From positions 97,818-161,817 of the forward strand of contig NZ_FXAN01000072.1 in assembly GCF_900176645.1 (NCBI RefSeq): a DNA stretch of 64,000 nucleotides. The letters run 5' to 3'. The notes beneath the pieces were generated by a model. The model had not been told where the DNA came from. It searched no databases and saw only the letters and a program-made list of their open reading frames with translations. The stretch is from Burkholderia singularis. GTDB lineage: Bacteria > Pseudomonadota > Gammaproteobacteria > Burkholderiales > Burkholderiaceae. Shown here one piece after another: positions 17,468 to 26,926 of the stretch (positions are counted from its first letter, which is position 1; each line of letters starts with the position of its first letter). The position numbers and the translations under genes were made by a program.

Positions 17468-18028
17468 TCACGCCGGCGCTCCACAACCGCCCTCCGTGAT
17501 CCGCACCCGGCCGCCCGACGCGATCCGCAAACAACGCCGCCAGCGCTCGCCGCGCCATACGCCCGATGCATCGTGTGGCGTAAATTCGAAACTCCGAAAA
17601 CCGCCGATCACTTGTCCTGCCGGCGGCGTGAACACAATGTCGCCGCCCGCACCCATCACGGCCACCTGCGAATCGCGCGCGAAACGCCGCAGCACGCGCG
17701 TACCGCGAGCGCCATCCGCAACGACCACCAACCAGCCGCACGACCAATCGGTCGCACTATCGTTACAGGGCCGGCCCGCCGCGATACATCCGGCTGCCGT
17801 GCCGGCCCGGCATAGCACGACGCGAGTGCCGAGTCTGAACGCTTCTGCACGCGCATAAGCCAACGCCGCGCCGAATATGCGAGCGCGCGCCTCGACCCGA
17901 TCGCGCATTCGCGCTCCGGAGAGCGTCGATGCCGTCAACGTCGTGGCGAGCGCGATCAGCACAAGCACAACCATCAGCTCGATGAACGTAAATCCCGCCG
18001 CTACCCGCCAGTTGCTGCCCGCCTGCAT
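17468..18028 (-). CDS. fimT: GspH/FimT-type pseudopilin
   Basis: A 186-residue prepilin, first gene of the minor pilin operon. Leader MQAGSNWRVAAG, then FTFIELMVVLVLIALATTLT with Glu5. The GspH/FimT signature appears as LAYARAEAFRLGTRVVLC, and the beta-rich domain contains GWLVVVADGA and FTPPAG. A GCxxA cysteine pair near the end (CLRIASGG, GGCGAPA) may close the C-terminal loop. No pilY1 gene follows in the operon, although FimT-PilVWX-PilE sets are often accompanied by one. Confidence 0.88.
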   Translation of the reverse strand: MQAGSNWRVAAGFTFIELMVVLVLIALATTLTASTLSGARMRDRVEARARIFGAALAYARAEAFRLGTRVVLCRAGTAAGCIAAGRPCNDSATDWSCGWLVVVADGARGTRVLRRFARDSQVAVMGAGGDIVFTPPAGQVIGGFRSFEFTPHDASGVWRGERWRRCLRIASGGRVRITEGGCGAPA

Positions 18029-18227
18029 CGTGCGCCTCCGTCAATCCGATGCGTCGACTCTACCGGTACGTGCGCATGCATACCATCTGCCGATTGGCCG
18101 AGTCGCGCGTCATGGCGACGCGAACGACAATCGTCCAGGCGAGCATGGTTGCCGCGCGATAAGCCCGGGCAATGCACACAAGAAACGGACGGATTACGGA
18201 ATGAAAAAGGAAAGGATATATGCAAGC

Positions 18228-18707
18228 TCAACGCTTGCGCGGCGGCTTCGCGGGCGCCGTGCGCCGGAACTCTTCGATCACGTCCGCGAACTCGGACACG
18301 TCCTCGAACCGCCGATAGACAGACGCGAAACGCACATAGGCAATCGTATCGAGAGCGCGCAGCTCGTTCATTACGAGTTCGCCGAGCCTTTCACTGCGGA
18401 CCTCGCGCTCGCCGGATGCGAGCAATTGATATTCGATGCGTGCGACCGCCGCGTCGATCGCGTCAGCCGCAACGGGACGCTTGCGCAGCGCCAGTTGCAT
18501 GCTTGCGACGATCTTGCGGCGATCGAATTCGGTGCGGCTGCCATCTTTCTTCACAACGGCAGGCAACGCCAGCTCGACCCGCTCATACGTCGTGAAACGC
18601 TTATCGCAGGCCGAGCAGCGGCGGCGCCGGCGTATCGCGGCGCCGTCCTCCGACACGCGAGAATCCACTACTTGCGTGTCGTCGTGCCGGCAAAACGGGC
18701 AGCGCAT
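18228..18707 (-). CDS. nrdR: Transcriptional repressor NrdR
   Basis: A 159-residue regulator of ribonucleotide reductase genes. A zinc ribbon with Cys3, Cys6, Cys31 and Cys34 (MRCPFC and [14 protein letters not shown]) leads into the ATP-cone domain ([38 protein letters not shown]). It binds NrdR boxes upstream of nrd operons according to the dATP/ATP state. It lies six bases after glyA on the same strand, an arrangement conserved in betaproteobacteria. Confidence 0.97.
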   Translation of the reverse strand: MRCPFCRHDDTQVVDSRVSEDGAAIRRRRRCSACDKRFTTYERVELALPAVVKKDGSRTEFDRRKIVASMQLALRKRPVAADAIDAAVARIEYQLLASGEREVRSERLGELVMNELRALDTIAYVRFASVYRRFEDVSEFADVIEEFRRTAPAKPPRKR

Positions 18708-18713
18708 GGCCGA

Positions 18714-19961
18714 TCAGCGGTAAACCGGGAACCGCTTCGTCAGCTCGGCGACCTGTGCACGCACACGCGCGATCGTCGCTTCGTCCTCCGGATTCTCCAG
18801 CACGTCGGCGAGCAGATTACCCACGAGTTCGACCTCCTGCGGGCCAAAGCCGCGCGTCGTCATCGCCGGCGAGCCAAGACGGATACCGCTCGTCACGAAC
18901 GGTTTTTCCGGATCATTCGGAATCGCATTCTTGTTGACCGTGATGTGCGCCGCGCCGAGCGCCGCTTCCGCCGCCTTGCCGGTAATGTTCTTCGCGCGCA
19001 GATCGACGAGCATCACGTGGCTTTCGGTACGGCCGGACACAATGCGCAGGCCGCGCTTCACGAGCGTGTCGGCCAGCACGCGTGCGTTCTCGACCACCTT
19101 CTGCTGATACGTCTTGAACTCAGGCGACAGCGCTTCCTTGAACGCCACGGCCTTCGCCGCGATCACATGCATCAGCGGGCCGCCCTGGATGCCCGGGAAG
19201 ATCGCCGAATTGATCTGCTTCTCGTATTCGGCCTTCATCAGGATCACGCCGCCACGCGGGCCGCGCAGGCTTTTGTGCGTGGTCGTCGTGACGAAATCGG
19301 CGTGCGGCACCGGGTTCGGATAGACGCCCGCGGCAATCAGCCCCGCGTAGTGCGCCATGTCGACCATCAAGTAAGCGCCGACCGACTGCGCGATCTTCGC
19401 GAGACGCTCGAAATCGATCTTCAACGCGAACGCCGACGCGCCCGCGACGATCATCTTCGGCTTGTGCTCTTCAGCGAGCTTCTGTGCGGCGGCGTAGTCG
19501 ATGTCCTCGCTTTCGTTCAGGCCATAGCTGACGACGTTGAACCACTTGCCCGACATGTTGACCGGCGAGCCATGCGTCAAATGGCCGCCGTGCGCAAGGC
19601 TCATCCCCATGATCGTGTCGCCCGGCTTGAGCATGGCGAAAAACACGCCCTGGTTCGCCTGCGAGCCGGAGTTCGGCTGCACGTTCGCGGCTTCGGCGCC
19701 GAAAAGCTGCTTCACACGGTCGATCGCAAGCTGCTCGACGATGTCCACGTACTCGCAGCCGCCGTAATAGCGCTTGCCCGGATAGCCTTCCGCATATTTG
19801 TTGGTGAGCTGCGAGCCCTGCGCCGCCATCACGGCCGGGCTCGTGTAATTTTCCGAAGCGATCAGCTCGATATGCTCTTCCTGGCGAGTGTTCTCTTGCT
19901 GAATCGCTTGCCAAATTTCGGGGTCCACATTCGCAATGGTGCTCTGGGCTCTGTCAAACAT
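18714..19961 (-). CDS. glyA: Serine hydroxymethyltransferase
   Basis: A 415-residue PLP enzyme converting serine and tetrahydrofolate to glycine and 5,10-methylene-THF. The start [13 protein letters not shown] at 19961 gives the normal length; a longer frame back to 20174 has no homology character. Visible motifs are [19 protein letters not shown], the PLP Lys in [13 protein letters not shown], and the C-terminal [13 protein letters not shown]. It precedes nrdR by six bases, probably as one transcript linking one-carbon supply with dNTP control. Confidence 0.98.
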   Translation of the reverse strand: MFDRAQSTIANVDPEIWQAIQQENTRQEEHIELIASENYTSPAVMAAQGSQLTNKYAEGYPGKRYYGGCEYVDIVEQLAIDRVKQLFGAEAANVQPNSGSQANQGVFFAMLKPGDTIMGMSLAHGGHLTHGSPVNMSGKWFNVVSYGLNESEDIDYAAAQKLAEEHKPKMIVAGASAFALKIDFERLAKIAQSVGAYLMVDMAHYAGLIAAGVYPNPVPHADFVTTTTHKSLRGPRGGVILMKAEYEKQINSAIFPGIQGGPLMHVIAAKAVAFKEALSPEFKTYQQKVVENARVLADTLVKRGLRIVSGRTESHVMLVDLRAKNITGKAAEAALGAAHITVNKNAIPNDPEKPFVTSGIRLGSPAMTTRGFGPQEVELVGNLLADVLENPEDEATIARVRAQVAELTKRFPVYR

Positions 19962-20437
19962 ACGGTTTCCGTTAAGTGTGTACAGGTTGACCGAAAATGG
20001 CCGAATATGTCGCCCGGCCAGCTCGACACGGTGGAGAGCCAGCTCGACGTAGCGGAGGATTCCGTGGAACGCGAGGCAGGACAGCCACCGGCGATGCGCA
20101 CGCGACACGGCGCACAACGGCTGCCCAGGCGAACGGCAAAAGCGAACCCCGCGCTTCACGGTGGGACGCTCCACCTTGGCCCCGAAAGGCCTTATCGCCA
20201 GTCACGCAGGGAGATATTGAGCGCATTAGTTTATTGGATGCACGGTGAATAGGCAACCAAACGGAGCTTGCCGGACCATGCCGGCCGAAAAAAGGGGCAA
20301 ATTGATTGGCACCGCCGGCCCGGTCTGCGCGGGGTGCGCGTCTGGCGCATCCCGGCCTTGTCGCACCGCCGCAATGCCAGTAGGCTAGCGTGTTCCACCA
20401 AGCAAGCGTCCCAAGCGTCCATTAAGGAGCAGCAGCA
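19962..20437. other. Divergent promoter region between glyA and the SDR gene
   Basis: A 476-base gap between divergent genes. It must contain the glyA and SDR promoters. An AAGGAG site lies directly before the SDR start. I looked for a structured leader on the glyA side but found no element I can name, and no credible reading frame. Confidence 0.45.
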
Positions 20438-21184
20438 ATGATCGTGTTCGTCACCGGCGCGTCGGCGGGTTTCGGCGCCGCCATCGCCCGGATCTTCGCC
20501 AAAGGCGGCCATCGTGTCGTCGCCACCGCGCGCCGCAAGGATCGTCTCGACGCGCTTGCCGCCGAGCTAGGCAACGCGCTTTTGCCGCTCGAACTCGACG
20601 TCCGCGACCGGGCGGCCGTCGAAGCCGTGCCGGCGTCGCTGCCTGCGGAGTTTGGCGCGATCGACGTGCTCGTCAATAACGCAGGCCTCGCGCTCGGCGT
20701 CGAGCCTGCGCACAAGGCAAGCCTCGACGAATGGCAAACGATGATCGACACGAACTGCTCGGGCCTCGTCGCGGTCACGCGCACACTGTTGCCGGGCATG
20801 ATCGAGCGCGGCCGCGGCCATATCTTCAATCTCGGCTCGGTCGCGGGCAGCTATCCGTACCCCGGCGGCAACGTCTACGGCGCAACCAAGGCGTTTGTAC
20901 GCCAGTTCAGTCTGAATCTGCGCGCGGATCTGGTCGGCACGCCGCTGCGTGTGACCGATATCGAGCCGGGCCTCTGCGGCGGCACCGAATTCTCGAACGT
21001 GCGCTATCGTGGTGACGACGCAAAGGCGGCAAATGTCTATGCGAACGTCGCCCCACTCACCGCGCAGGACATCGCCGACACGATCTACTGGATCGCCACC
21101 CGCCCCGCGCACGTAAACATCAATACGATCGAGATGATGCCGGTCGCGCAAGCCCCTGCCGGGCTGACCGTTCATCGGAGCTGA
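20438..21184 (+). CDS. NADP-dependent short-chain dehydrogenase (YdfG-like)
   Basis: A 248-residue classical SDR. The cofactor motif is TGASAGFG, and the ARRKDRLDAL turn marks NADP preference. NNAG is at about residues 85-88, the catalytic Ser is in FNLGSVAGSYPYPGG, and Tyr/Lys in VYGATKAF. The downstream DIEPGLCGGTEFSNVRYRGD segment strongly resembles E. coli YdfG, an L-allo-threonine/3-hydroxy acid dehydrogenase that also reduces malonic semialdehyde. A good AAGGAG site precedes the ATG. The gene is upstream of the Tol operon on the same strand but separated by 91 bases. Confidence 0.88.
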   Translation: MIVFVTGASAGFGAAIARIFAKGGHRVVATARRKDRLDALAAELGNALLPLELDVRDRAAVEAVPASLPAEFGAIDVLVNNAGLALGVEPAHKASLDEWQTMIDTNCSGLVAVTRTLLPGMIERGRGHIFNLGSVAGSYPYPGGNVYGATKAFVRQFSLNLRADLVGTPLRVTDIEPGLCGGTEFSNVRYRGDDAKAANVYANVAPLTAQDIADTIYWIATRPAHVNINTIEMMPVAQAPAGLTVHRS

Positions 21185-21275
21185 GCCGGGTCGAGCGCGC
21201 GGGGGCCAGCAAAGCCGCCCCGCGCGACGACATACCGTTACGAATCGAAATCGCCGTTCCGGTAGAATGCGCGCC

Positions 21276-21764
21276 ATGATTGAGCCCACCCAACAGCCAG
21301 ACGCAGCGCCAGACTTTGTGTGGCCCGTTCGCGTGTACTACGAGGATACCGATACCGGCGGCGTCGTCTATTACGCGAACTACCTGAAATTCTTCGAGCG
21401 CGCGCGCACCGAATGGCTGCGTGCGTGCGGCGTCGACCAACGGCGCGTCGCCGACGAGACGGGAGCGATCTTCGTCGTCTGCGATGCCGCGCTCAACTAC
21501 CGCGCCCCGGCGCGGCTCGACGACGCGCTCACGATCACCTGCAAGATCGACCGGCTTGGCCATGCATCGGTGACGTTCACCCAACAGGCGTGGCGGGACG
21601 ATATGCTCCTCGTCACCGCCAAGGTGAGAATTGCCTGCGTCGATCGCACCGTGTTCCGATCGAGCCTGATCCCGCCGCCCGTCTTCGAGGCGCTCAAGCG
21701 GGGGCCGGCCGCGCGCGGCCTGCGCGACGGCGGTGTCAACGCCGAGCGCCCGGGTGCCGTTTAG
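21276..21764 (+). CDS. ybgC: Tol-Pal-associated acyl-CoA thioesterase YbgC
   Basis: A 162-residue hotdog-fold thioesterase. The 4-hydroxybenzoyl-CoA thioesterase-type active site is VYYEDTDTGGVVYYANYLKF, with catalytic Asp in EDTD, followed by ARTEWLRACG. It hydrolyses acyl-CoA or acyl-ACP and in E. coli associates with ACP and phospholipid synthesis. Two ATGs (21267 and 21276) are in frame; the second (MIEPTQQ) is used because the first sits immediately after a likely promoter-like TAGAAT. It is the standard first gene of the tol-pal cluster. Confidence 0.92.
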   Translation: MIEPTQQPDAAPDFVWPVRVYYEDTDTGGVVYYANYLKFFERARTEWLRACGVDQRRVADETGAIFVVCDAALNYRAPARLDDALTITCKIDRLGHASVTFTQQAWRDDMLLVTAKVRIACVDRTVFRSSLIPPPVFEALKRGPAARGLRDGGVNAERPGAV

Positions 21765-21924
21765 ACACTGCCGATGAACTTCACCCCCGTGACCCGCTAC
21801 TAAGCTAGGTTCGGCGGGGTGCCTGCGGCGCGCCAAACCGAATGGCCCTGCAGCGCGCCGCCGGAATATTCCGGCCGGGCACCCTGGTCAGGCCCTCCCC
21901 GAAGGGGACGTTAATCAAACCTCT

Positions 21925-22602
21925 ATGAACACTGCTCAAGACCTGTCGATCATCTCCCTCGTCCTCAATGCGAGCGTGCTCGCTCAGGCGGTGATGGGGC
22001 TCCTGCTCATCCTGTCGCTGATGTCGTGGACCTTCATTTTCCGCAAATGGTTTGCGATCCGCCGCGCCCGCGCACAAACCGAGCGCTTCGAGCGCGACTT
22101 CTGGTCGGGCGGCGATCTGCAGGCGCTGTACCAGAGCGCGGCAAACAATCGTCACACGATCGGCGCGCTCGAGCGGATCTTCGAATCGGGGATGCGGGAA
22201 TTCCTCAAAGCGAAGGAAAAGCGCCTGAGCGATCCGACACTCCTTCTCGATGGCGCCCGCCGAGCGATGCGCGCATCATTCCAGCGTGAAATGGACGTTC
22301 TCGAATCCAACCTGTCGTTCCTCGCGTCGGTCGGCTCGGTCAGCCCGTATATCGGTCTGTTCGGCACCGTCTGGGGGATCATGAACTCGTTCCGGGGGCT
22401 CGCGAACGTGCAACAAGCCACGCTCGCGAACGTCGCGCCCGGCATCGCCGAGGCGCTCGTCGCAACCGCGATCGGCCTGTTCGCCGCGATTCCGGCAGTC
22501 GTCGCGTATAACCGCTACGCGCACGATATCGACCGCCTCGCGATCCGCTTCGAGACGTTCATCGAAGAATTCTCGAACATCCTGCAGCGCCAAGCGCAAT
22601 AA
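21925..22602 (+). CDS. tolQ: Tol-Pal system proton channel subunit TolQ
   Basis: A 225-residue inner-membrane protein of the MotA/TolQ/ExbB family. There are three transmembrane helices: residues about 18-40 (AVMGLLLILSLMSWTFIF), and the pair containing VGSVSPYIGLFGTVWGIMNSF and PGIAEALVATAIGLFAAIPAVVAYN. The conserved ion-path Thr and Gly residues are in place. With TolR it forms the proton-driven motor that energises TolA during outer-membrane constriction. It is followed after 10 bases by tolR. Confidence 0.97.
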   Translation: MNTAQDLSIISLVLNASVLAQAVMGLLLILSLMSWTFIFRKWFAIRRARAQTERFERDFWSGGDLQALYQSAANNRHTIGALERIFESGMREFLKAKEKRLSDPTLLLDGARRAMRASFQREMDVLESNLSFLASVGSVSPYIGLFGTVWGIMNSFRGLANVQQATLANVAPGIAEALVATAIGLFAAIPAVVAYNRYAHDIDRLAIRFETFIEEFSNILQRQAQ

Positions 22603-22612
22603 GGAGCACGCG

Positions 22613-23062
22613 ATGGCCGGCACCCCCATTCGTTCCAGCATGCGCGGCGGCCGCTCGCGCCGCTCGATGGCCGACATCAACGTCGTGCCGTACATCGACG
22701 TGATGCTCGTGCTGCTCGTCATTTTCATGGTCACGGCGCCGCTCGTCGCGCCGTCGATCGTCAATCTGCCGACCGTCGGCAATGCGGCGCCGCAGGATCA
22801 GACGCCGCCCGTCGTCGTCAACATCCGCGCCGACGGCAAAATAAGCGTTCGCTACAAGAGCGAATCGGGCGCGTCGCAGGAAGATGCGATGACGAAAGCC
22901 GAGCTTGACAGTTTCATCGTGTCGCGCCAAGCCGATCACCCGGATCAGCCGGTTGTGATCGCGGCGGACAAGACGGTTCAGTATGACGCGGTCATGTCGG
23001 TGATGTCCGATCTGAAGGCGCGCGGCGTGAAGCGCGTCGGCCTGCTCGTCAAATCGCAATGA
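22613..23062 (+). CDS. tolR: Tol-Pal system protein TolR
   Basis: A 149-residue protein with a single N-terminal helix containing the essential protonatable Asp (INVVPYIDVMLVLLVIFMVT), a periplasmic ExbD/TolR domain and the C-terminal SDLKARGVKRVGLLVKS. A short N-terminal RSSMRGGRSRRSM stretch is the cytoplasmic part. AAGGAG precedes the ATG. The stop overlaps the tolA start (ATGA region at 23059-23062). Confidence 0.97.
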   Translation: MAGTPIRSSMRGGRSRRSMADINVVPYIDVMLVLLVIFMVTAPLVAPSIVNLPTVGNAAPQDQTPPVVVNIRADGKISVRYKSESGASQEDAMTKAELDSFIVSRQADHPDQPVVIAADKTVQYDAVMSVMSDLKARGVKRVGLLVKSQ

Positions 23063-24033
23063 TGTCGAGCCAACCACGCGCCGCCTATCCGCACAAGCCG
23101 CCGCGCGAACGCGGCACCGGCCGCGCGTTCCTGCTCGCGGCGCTGATGCATGTTTTGCTCGCGCTCTTTCTTTATCACGGCATCCAGTGGCCAAACAGCA
23201 CGCCCGCAGGCGCGCAGGCTGAGCTTTGGACCGAGATTCCGGACACATCCGTGCCGCGCCCCCCCGTGAAGGCGGCCCCTGCTCCTGAACCGGTCAAGAA
23301 CGACGAAGCGGATATTGCGTTGCAGCAAAAGCGGCGCGCACAGCAGGCCGCGGCCCGCGAAGCCCAACTCGAAGAGCAGCGCCGGCAGCGGCTGAAGGCG
23401 CAACAGCTTGCCGCACAACAAGCCGCGCAGCTTGCCGCCCAGCAGGCGGCGGAGCGCGAGAAGCAGAAGCAGGCCGACAAGCTCAAGCAACAACAGCTCG
23501 CCTCGGAACAGCAGCGCAGGCTCGAGCAACAAAAGCTCGAGCAGCTGAAGAAGCAAGAGAAGCAGGAGCAGCTTGCCGCCCAGAAGAAGGCCGAGGCCGA
23601 AAAAGCGGCGAAGGCCGCGGCGGCGGCCAAGGCGAATGCGGCGGCGCGCGTGAAGCTCGACAAGGAACGGCAGGCCCGCCTCGCGCAACTGCAAGGGATG
23701 GCCGGCTCGGGCGGCGGCGAAGGGCTCGCGAAGAGCGGCACCGGCACCGGCTCGGGCGGCACTGCGGCGTCCCCCGGTTACGCGGACAAGGTACGGCGGC
23801 GCGTGAAGCCGCACATCGTTTGGGGCGGCGAGCGCGAAGGCCTCGTCACCGTCGTCTCGATTCGTTGTACGCCGTCGGGTGACGTGCTCAGCGCGTCGAT
23901 TCGCCGTTCCAGCGGAAATTCGGGGTGGGATCAGGCCGTGATCAACGCGATCCAGGCATCGGTGCCGCTGCCGCCCGACACCAACGGCCAAACCCCCAGC
24001 CAGATTACGATTACCTTCAGGGCGGCGGAATAG
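23059..24033 (+). CDS. tolA: Tol-Pal system protein TolA
   Basis: A 324-residue inner-membrane protein bridging to the outer membrane. Domain I is a single helix ([20 protein letters not shown], residues about 23-45). Domain II (about 85-210) is a long Ala/Lys/Gln/Glu-rich helix with many KQ/AQQ/EKA repeats, visible as low-complexity DNA. A Gly/Ser linker ([18 protein letters not shown]) joins domain III (about 235-324), whose [19 protein letters not shown] and final ITITFRAAE resemble TonB C domains and contact TolB/Pal. Two adjacent ATGs could start translation. It overlaps tolR. Confidence 0.95.
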   Translation: MMSSQPRAAYPHKPPRERGTGRAFLLAALMHVLLALFLYHGIQWPNSTPAGAQAELWTEIPDTSVPRPPVKAAPAPEPVKNDEADIALQQKRRAQQAAAREAQLEEQRRQRLKAQQLAAQQAAQLAAQQAAEREKQKQADKLKQQQLASEQQRRLEQQKLEQLKKQEKQEQLAAQKKAEAEKAAKAAAAAKANAAARVKLDKERQARLAQLQGMAGSGGGEGLAKSGTGTGSGGTAASPGYADKVRRRVKPHIVWGGEREGLVTVVSIRCTPSGDVLSASIRRSSGNSGWDQAVINAIQASVPLPPDTNGQTPSQITITFRAAE

Positions 24034-24127
24034 ACGTATTTACGCGTACACTCGCGCCGTCGCGACGGGAACGAATCGGGTATCTTTGAGTCTTTCGCGC
24101 AAGCAAGCACATACGGGAACAGGAAGC

Positions 24128-25426
24128 ATGAGTTTGATGACGAAGCTAGGTTTTAGGGCACTCGTGGCCTCGTGTTTGATCGCGGCGGGCACCGGCGCCC
24201 ACGCGCAAGTGAACGTATTGATCACGGGCGTCGGCTCCACCCAGTTTCCGATCGCCACCGCCAATTTCGTCAACGAAGCGAGCCTGCCTCAGCAGGTCAC
24301 GTCGATCGTGCGCGCCGATCTGGCCAGAAGCGGCAAATTCACGAACGTCGACGCAGGCAGTACGCCCGTGCCCGAAACGGCGTCACCGGACTTTGGCGGA
24401 TGGAAGGCGAAAGGCGCGAACGCGTTCGTCGCGGGCAGCGTGACCCGCGAATCGGGCGGCCAGTACAAGGTCAACTTCATCCTGTACGACACGGTCAAAC
24501 AACAGAGCCTGGGCGGCCTGTCGCTGACGGCGTCGAACGACGGCGAAGCAATGCGCAAGGCTGGTCACAAGATCGCCGATTACATCTATCAAAAGCTCCT
24601 CGGCGTGCGCGGCGTGTTCAACACCCGCCTGTCGTATGTGCAGCGCACCGGCAATTCGTACCGGCTGCTGATCTCCGACTCCGACGGACAGAACCCGATT
24701 CCCGCGCTCACGAGCAAGGAGCCGATCATCTCGCCGGCGTGGTCGCCGAGCGGCACCAAGGTCGCGTATGTGTCGTTCGAGCTGAAAAAGCCGGTCGTCT
24801 ACATTCACGATCTGCCGACCGGCCGCCGCTACGTGATCTCGAATCAGAAAGGCAATAACAGCGCGCCCGCGTGGTCTCCGGACAGTCAGACGCTCGCGGT
24901 TGCGCTGTCGCTCACGGGCAACACGCAGATTTATTCGGTCAATGCGTCGGGCGGCGGGCTCAAGCGCCTCACGCGCAGCGGCTCGATCGACACCGAACCG
25001 TTCTATTCTCCTGATGGCAAGTGGATCTACTTCACGAGCGACCGCGGTGGCGCACCGCAGATTTACAGAATGCCGGCCGAAGGCGAAAGCGCTGGCGCGG
25101 CGCAGCGCGTGACGTTCACCGGCAGCTACAATACAAGCCCGCGGGTCAGCCCGGACGGCAAGCTGCTCGCGTACATCTCGCGTACCGGCGGGGGCTTCAA
25201 GCTGTATGTCCAAGATCTGCAAACAGGGGCGGCGAACGCCGTCACCAACACGACGCGCGACGAGTCGCCGAGCTTTGCGGCGAACGGCCAGTACATTCTG
25301 TACGCCACTCAGTCGGGCGGCCGCAGCGTACTTGCTGCCGTCCCCTCCGACGGCAGCGCGCCGCCGCAGATCCTGTCCATTCAGGGCGGCGTGCGTGAGC
25401 CGTCCTGGGGGCCCTTCATGCAATAA
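24128..25426 (+). CDS. tolB: Tol-Pal system periplasmic beta-propeller TolB
   Basis: A 432-residue periplasmic protein. The signal peptide ends AHA-Q at about 26/27; the mature chain begins [10 protein letters not shown], the segment that exchanges between TolA and Pal binding. An N-terminal alpha/beta domain is followed by a six-bladed propeller with repeated 'SPAWSPDG', '[19 protein letters not shown]', '[16 protein letters not shown]' blade motifs. The ATG at 24128 after an AGGAAG site gives a proper signal peptide, unlike the frame starting at 24086. Separated from tolA by 94 bases. Confidence 0.97.
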   Translation: MSLMTKLGFRALVASCLIAAGTGAHAQVNVLITGVGSTQFPIATANFVNEASLPQQVTSIVRADLARSGKFTNVDAGSTPVPETASPDFGGWKAKGANAFVAGSVTRESGGQYKVNFILYDTVKQQSLGGLSLTASNDGEAMRKAGHKIADYIYQKLLGVRGVFNTRLSYVQRTGNSYRLLISDSDGQNPIPALTSKEPIISPAWSPSGTKVAYVSFELKKPVVYIHDLPTGRRYVISNQKGNNSAPAWSPDSQTLAVALSLTGNTQIYSVNASGGGLKRLTRSGSIDTEPFYSPDGKWIYFTSDRGGAPQIYRMPAEGESAGAAQRVTFTGSYNTSPRVSPDGKLLAYISRTGGGFKLYVQDLQTGAANAVTNTTRDESPSFAANGQYILYATQSGGRSVLAAVPSDGSAPPQILSIQGGVREPSWGPFMQ

Positions 25427-25443
25427 CCACAAGGAGAATCAAT

Positions 25444-25947
25444 ATGATGTCGAAAAAACTTCGTCTTGCGCTCGCGATGCTAACGATCGGCGTGCTCGCC
25501 GCGTGTAAGTCGGGCGTGAAGGTCGACGAAAACGCCAATCAAAACGCATCGCAAACGAATCCGGAAAACGTCGCGCAAGTCACCGTCGACCCGCTCAACG
25601 ATCCGAACAGCCCGCTCGCAAAGCGCAGCATCTATTTCGATTTCGACAGCTATTCGGTGCAGGATCAGTACCAGCCGCTGCTGCAACAACACGCGCAATA
25701 CTTGAAGAGCCACCCGCAGCGCCACGTCCTGATCCAGGGCAACACCGACGAGCGCGGCACCAGCGAGTACAACCTCGCGCTGGGCCAGAAGCGGGCCGAA
25801 GCCGTGCGCCGCGCGCTGTCGCTGCTCGGCGTTGCGGATACGCAGATGGAAGCCGTGAGCCTCGGCAAGGAAAAGCCGGTGGCACTCGGCCACGACGAAG
25901 CGTCGTGGGCGCAGAACCGCCGCGCGGACCTCGTCTATCAACAGTAA
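25444..25947 (+). CDS. pal: Peptidoglycan-associated lipoprotein Pal
   Basis: A 167-residue outer-membrane lipoprotein. The lipobox is LAAC with acylated Cys21 after a basic, hydrophobic leader. An Asn/Asp-rich linker precedes the OmpA-like peptidoglycan-binding domain, with IYFDFDSYSV, the meso-DAP loop GNTDERGTSEYNLALGQKRA and a C-terminal NRRADLVYQQ. Two tandem ATGs occur (25444, 25447). It lies 17 bases after tolB with an AAGGAG site. Confidence 0.97.
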   Translation: MMSKKLRLALAMLTIGVLAACKSGVKVDENANQNASQTNPENVAQVTVDPLNDPNSPLAKRSIYFDFDSYSVQDQYQPLLQQHAQYLKSHPQRHVLIQGNTDERGTSEYNLALGQKRAEAVRRALSLLGVADTQMEAVSLGKEKPVALGHDEASWAQNRRADLVYQQ

Positions 25948-25966
25948 GTCACGGAAGAATCGCTGT

Positions 25967-26716
25967 ATGACGCACCGTTTTTCCTGGATGCACACCGCCG
26001 CTTCGTTGTGCATGGCCGGCGCGGCTCTTGCGGCTGCGCCGGCCCAGGCCGGCCTTTTCGACGATGACGAGGCCCGCCGCGCGGTGCTCGACCTGCGCAG
26101 CAAGACCGAGAACCTGACGAGTCAGCTGTCGGCCGCACAACGCACGATCCTCGACCAGTCAGGCCGTCTCGACCAACTGAATCAGCAGGTCGCGACGCTG
26201 CGTGGCGAAAACGAGGATCTGACGAACCGCCTGACGACGCTCGAGCGTCAACAGAAGGAGTACTACACCGATCTGGACGCCCGCCTCAAGAAGTTCGAGC
26301 CGCAGCAAAAGACGGTGGACGGCGTCGAAGGCACGGTGCAGCCGGGGGAAACGGACGCGTTCAACGCCGCGTCTCAGCAATTTCGCAACGGCAACTTCAA
26401 GGGCGCGGCGGCTTCGTTTCGCTCATTCATCGCGAAATATCCGCAAAGCCCCTATCAGCCCACCGCGCAATATTGGCTCGGCAACGCGCAGTATGCGCTT
26501 CGCGACTACCGTGGCTCGAGCGCGACGTGGCAAAACCTCGTAAAGAACTACCCGCAGCATCCGAAAGCGGCCGACGCGCTCGTCGCGATCGCGACGAACC
26601 AGATCGAACAAGGCCAGAAAGCCGCTGCGAAGAAGACGCTCGAGCAGGTCGTCTCGCAATACCCGGGCACGGATGCCGCACAGGCTGCACAAAGCAAGCT
26701 GGATGCGGTCAAGTAG
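25967..26716 (+). CDS. cpoB: Cell-division coordinator CpoB (YbgF)
   Basis: A 249-residue periplasmic protein. Signal peptide with cleavage near PAQA-G (about 28/29); an N-terminal coiled coil (DLRSKTENLTSQLSAAQRTI to about residue 105) mediates trimerisation. The C-terminal domain contains three TPR repeats (FNAASQQFRNGNFKGAAAS, YWLGNAQYALRDYRGSS, AKKTLEQVVSQYPGTDAA). It couples outer-membrane constriction to peptidoglycan synthesis. It follows pal by 19 bases and ends the tol-pal operon. Confidence 0.95.
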   Translation: MTHRFSWMHTAASLCMAGAALAAAPAQAGLFDDDEARRAVLDLRSKTENLTSQLSAAQRTILDQSGRLDQLNQQVATLRGENEDLTNRLTTLERQQKEYYTDLDARLKKFEPQQKTVDGVEGTVQPGETDAFNAASQQFRNGNFKGAAASFRSFIAKYPQSPYQPTAQYWLGNAQYALRDYRGSSATWQNLVKNYPQHPKAADALVAIATNQIEQGQKAAAKKTLEQVVSQYPGTDAAQAAQSKLDAVK

Positions 26717-26748
26717 CGGAAAAATGCGGTTCGCGACGATCGAATTTA

Positions 26749-26778
26749 TTGACAACCCTGTAAAGCGGCCGCTATAAT
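26749..26778 (+). promoter_or_regulatory. Consensus sigma-70 promoter for tRNA-Lys
   Basis: Exact TTGACA (26749-26754) and exact TATAAT (26773-26778) hexamers separated by 18 bases, ending 11 bases before the tRNA 5' end. Both boxes match consensus, as expected for a strongly transcribed tRNA gene. Confidence 0.9.
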
Positions 26779-26789
26779 TTTGCCTCTTT

Positions 26790-26865
26790 GGGTCGTTAGC
26801 TCAGCTGGTAGAGCAGCGGACTTTTAATCCGTTGGTCACTGGTTCGAATCCAGTACGGCCTACCA
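26790..26865 (+). tRNA. tRNA-Lys (anticodon TTT)
   Basis: A 76-base cloverleaf with encoded CCA. Acceptor stem GGGTCGT pairs with ACGGCCT (two G-T wobbles), D-arm TAGCTCAGCTGGTAGAGC, anticodon loop CTTTTAA with TTT, and T-arm with GGTTCGAATCC. The acceptor discriminator is A followed by CCA. It lies directly after cpoB with its own promoter and terminator. The surface-polysaccharide locus starts immediately downstream, which is a common position for acquired DNA. Confidence 0.97.
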
Positions 26866-26875
26866 AGATGTACAA

Positions 26876-26899
26876 GGGTCTCCTATGGAGACCCTTTTT
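26876..26899 (+). terminator. Rho-independent terminator of tRNA-Lys
   Basis: GGGTCTCC (26876-26883) pairs perfectly with GGAGACCC (26887-26894) around a TAT loop, followed by TTTTT (26895-26899). It sits ten bases after the tRNA 3' end. Confidence 0.93.
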
Positions 26900-26926
26900 C
26901 ATTTCCGTTCCGCGCCGTAAAACCAT

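Noticed and set aside
17877..20252. Long plus-strand frame opposite nrdR-glyA
   Set aside because: Antisense shadow; composition is Arg/His-rich with no domain, while nrdR and glyA are unmistakable on the other strand.
19962..20270. Possible riboswitch in the glyA leader
   Set aside because: I could not match any known glycine, SAM/SAH or THF riboswitch core in the 300 bases upstream of glyA.
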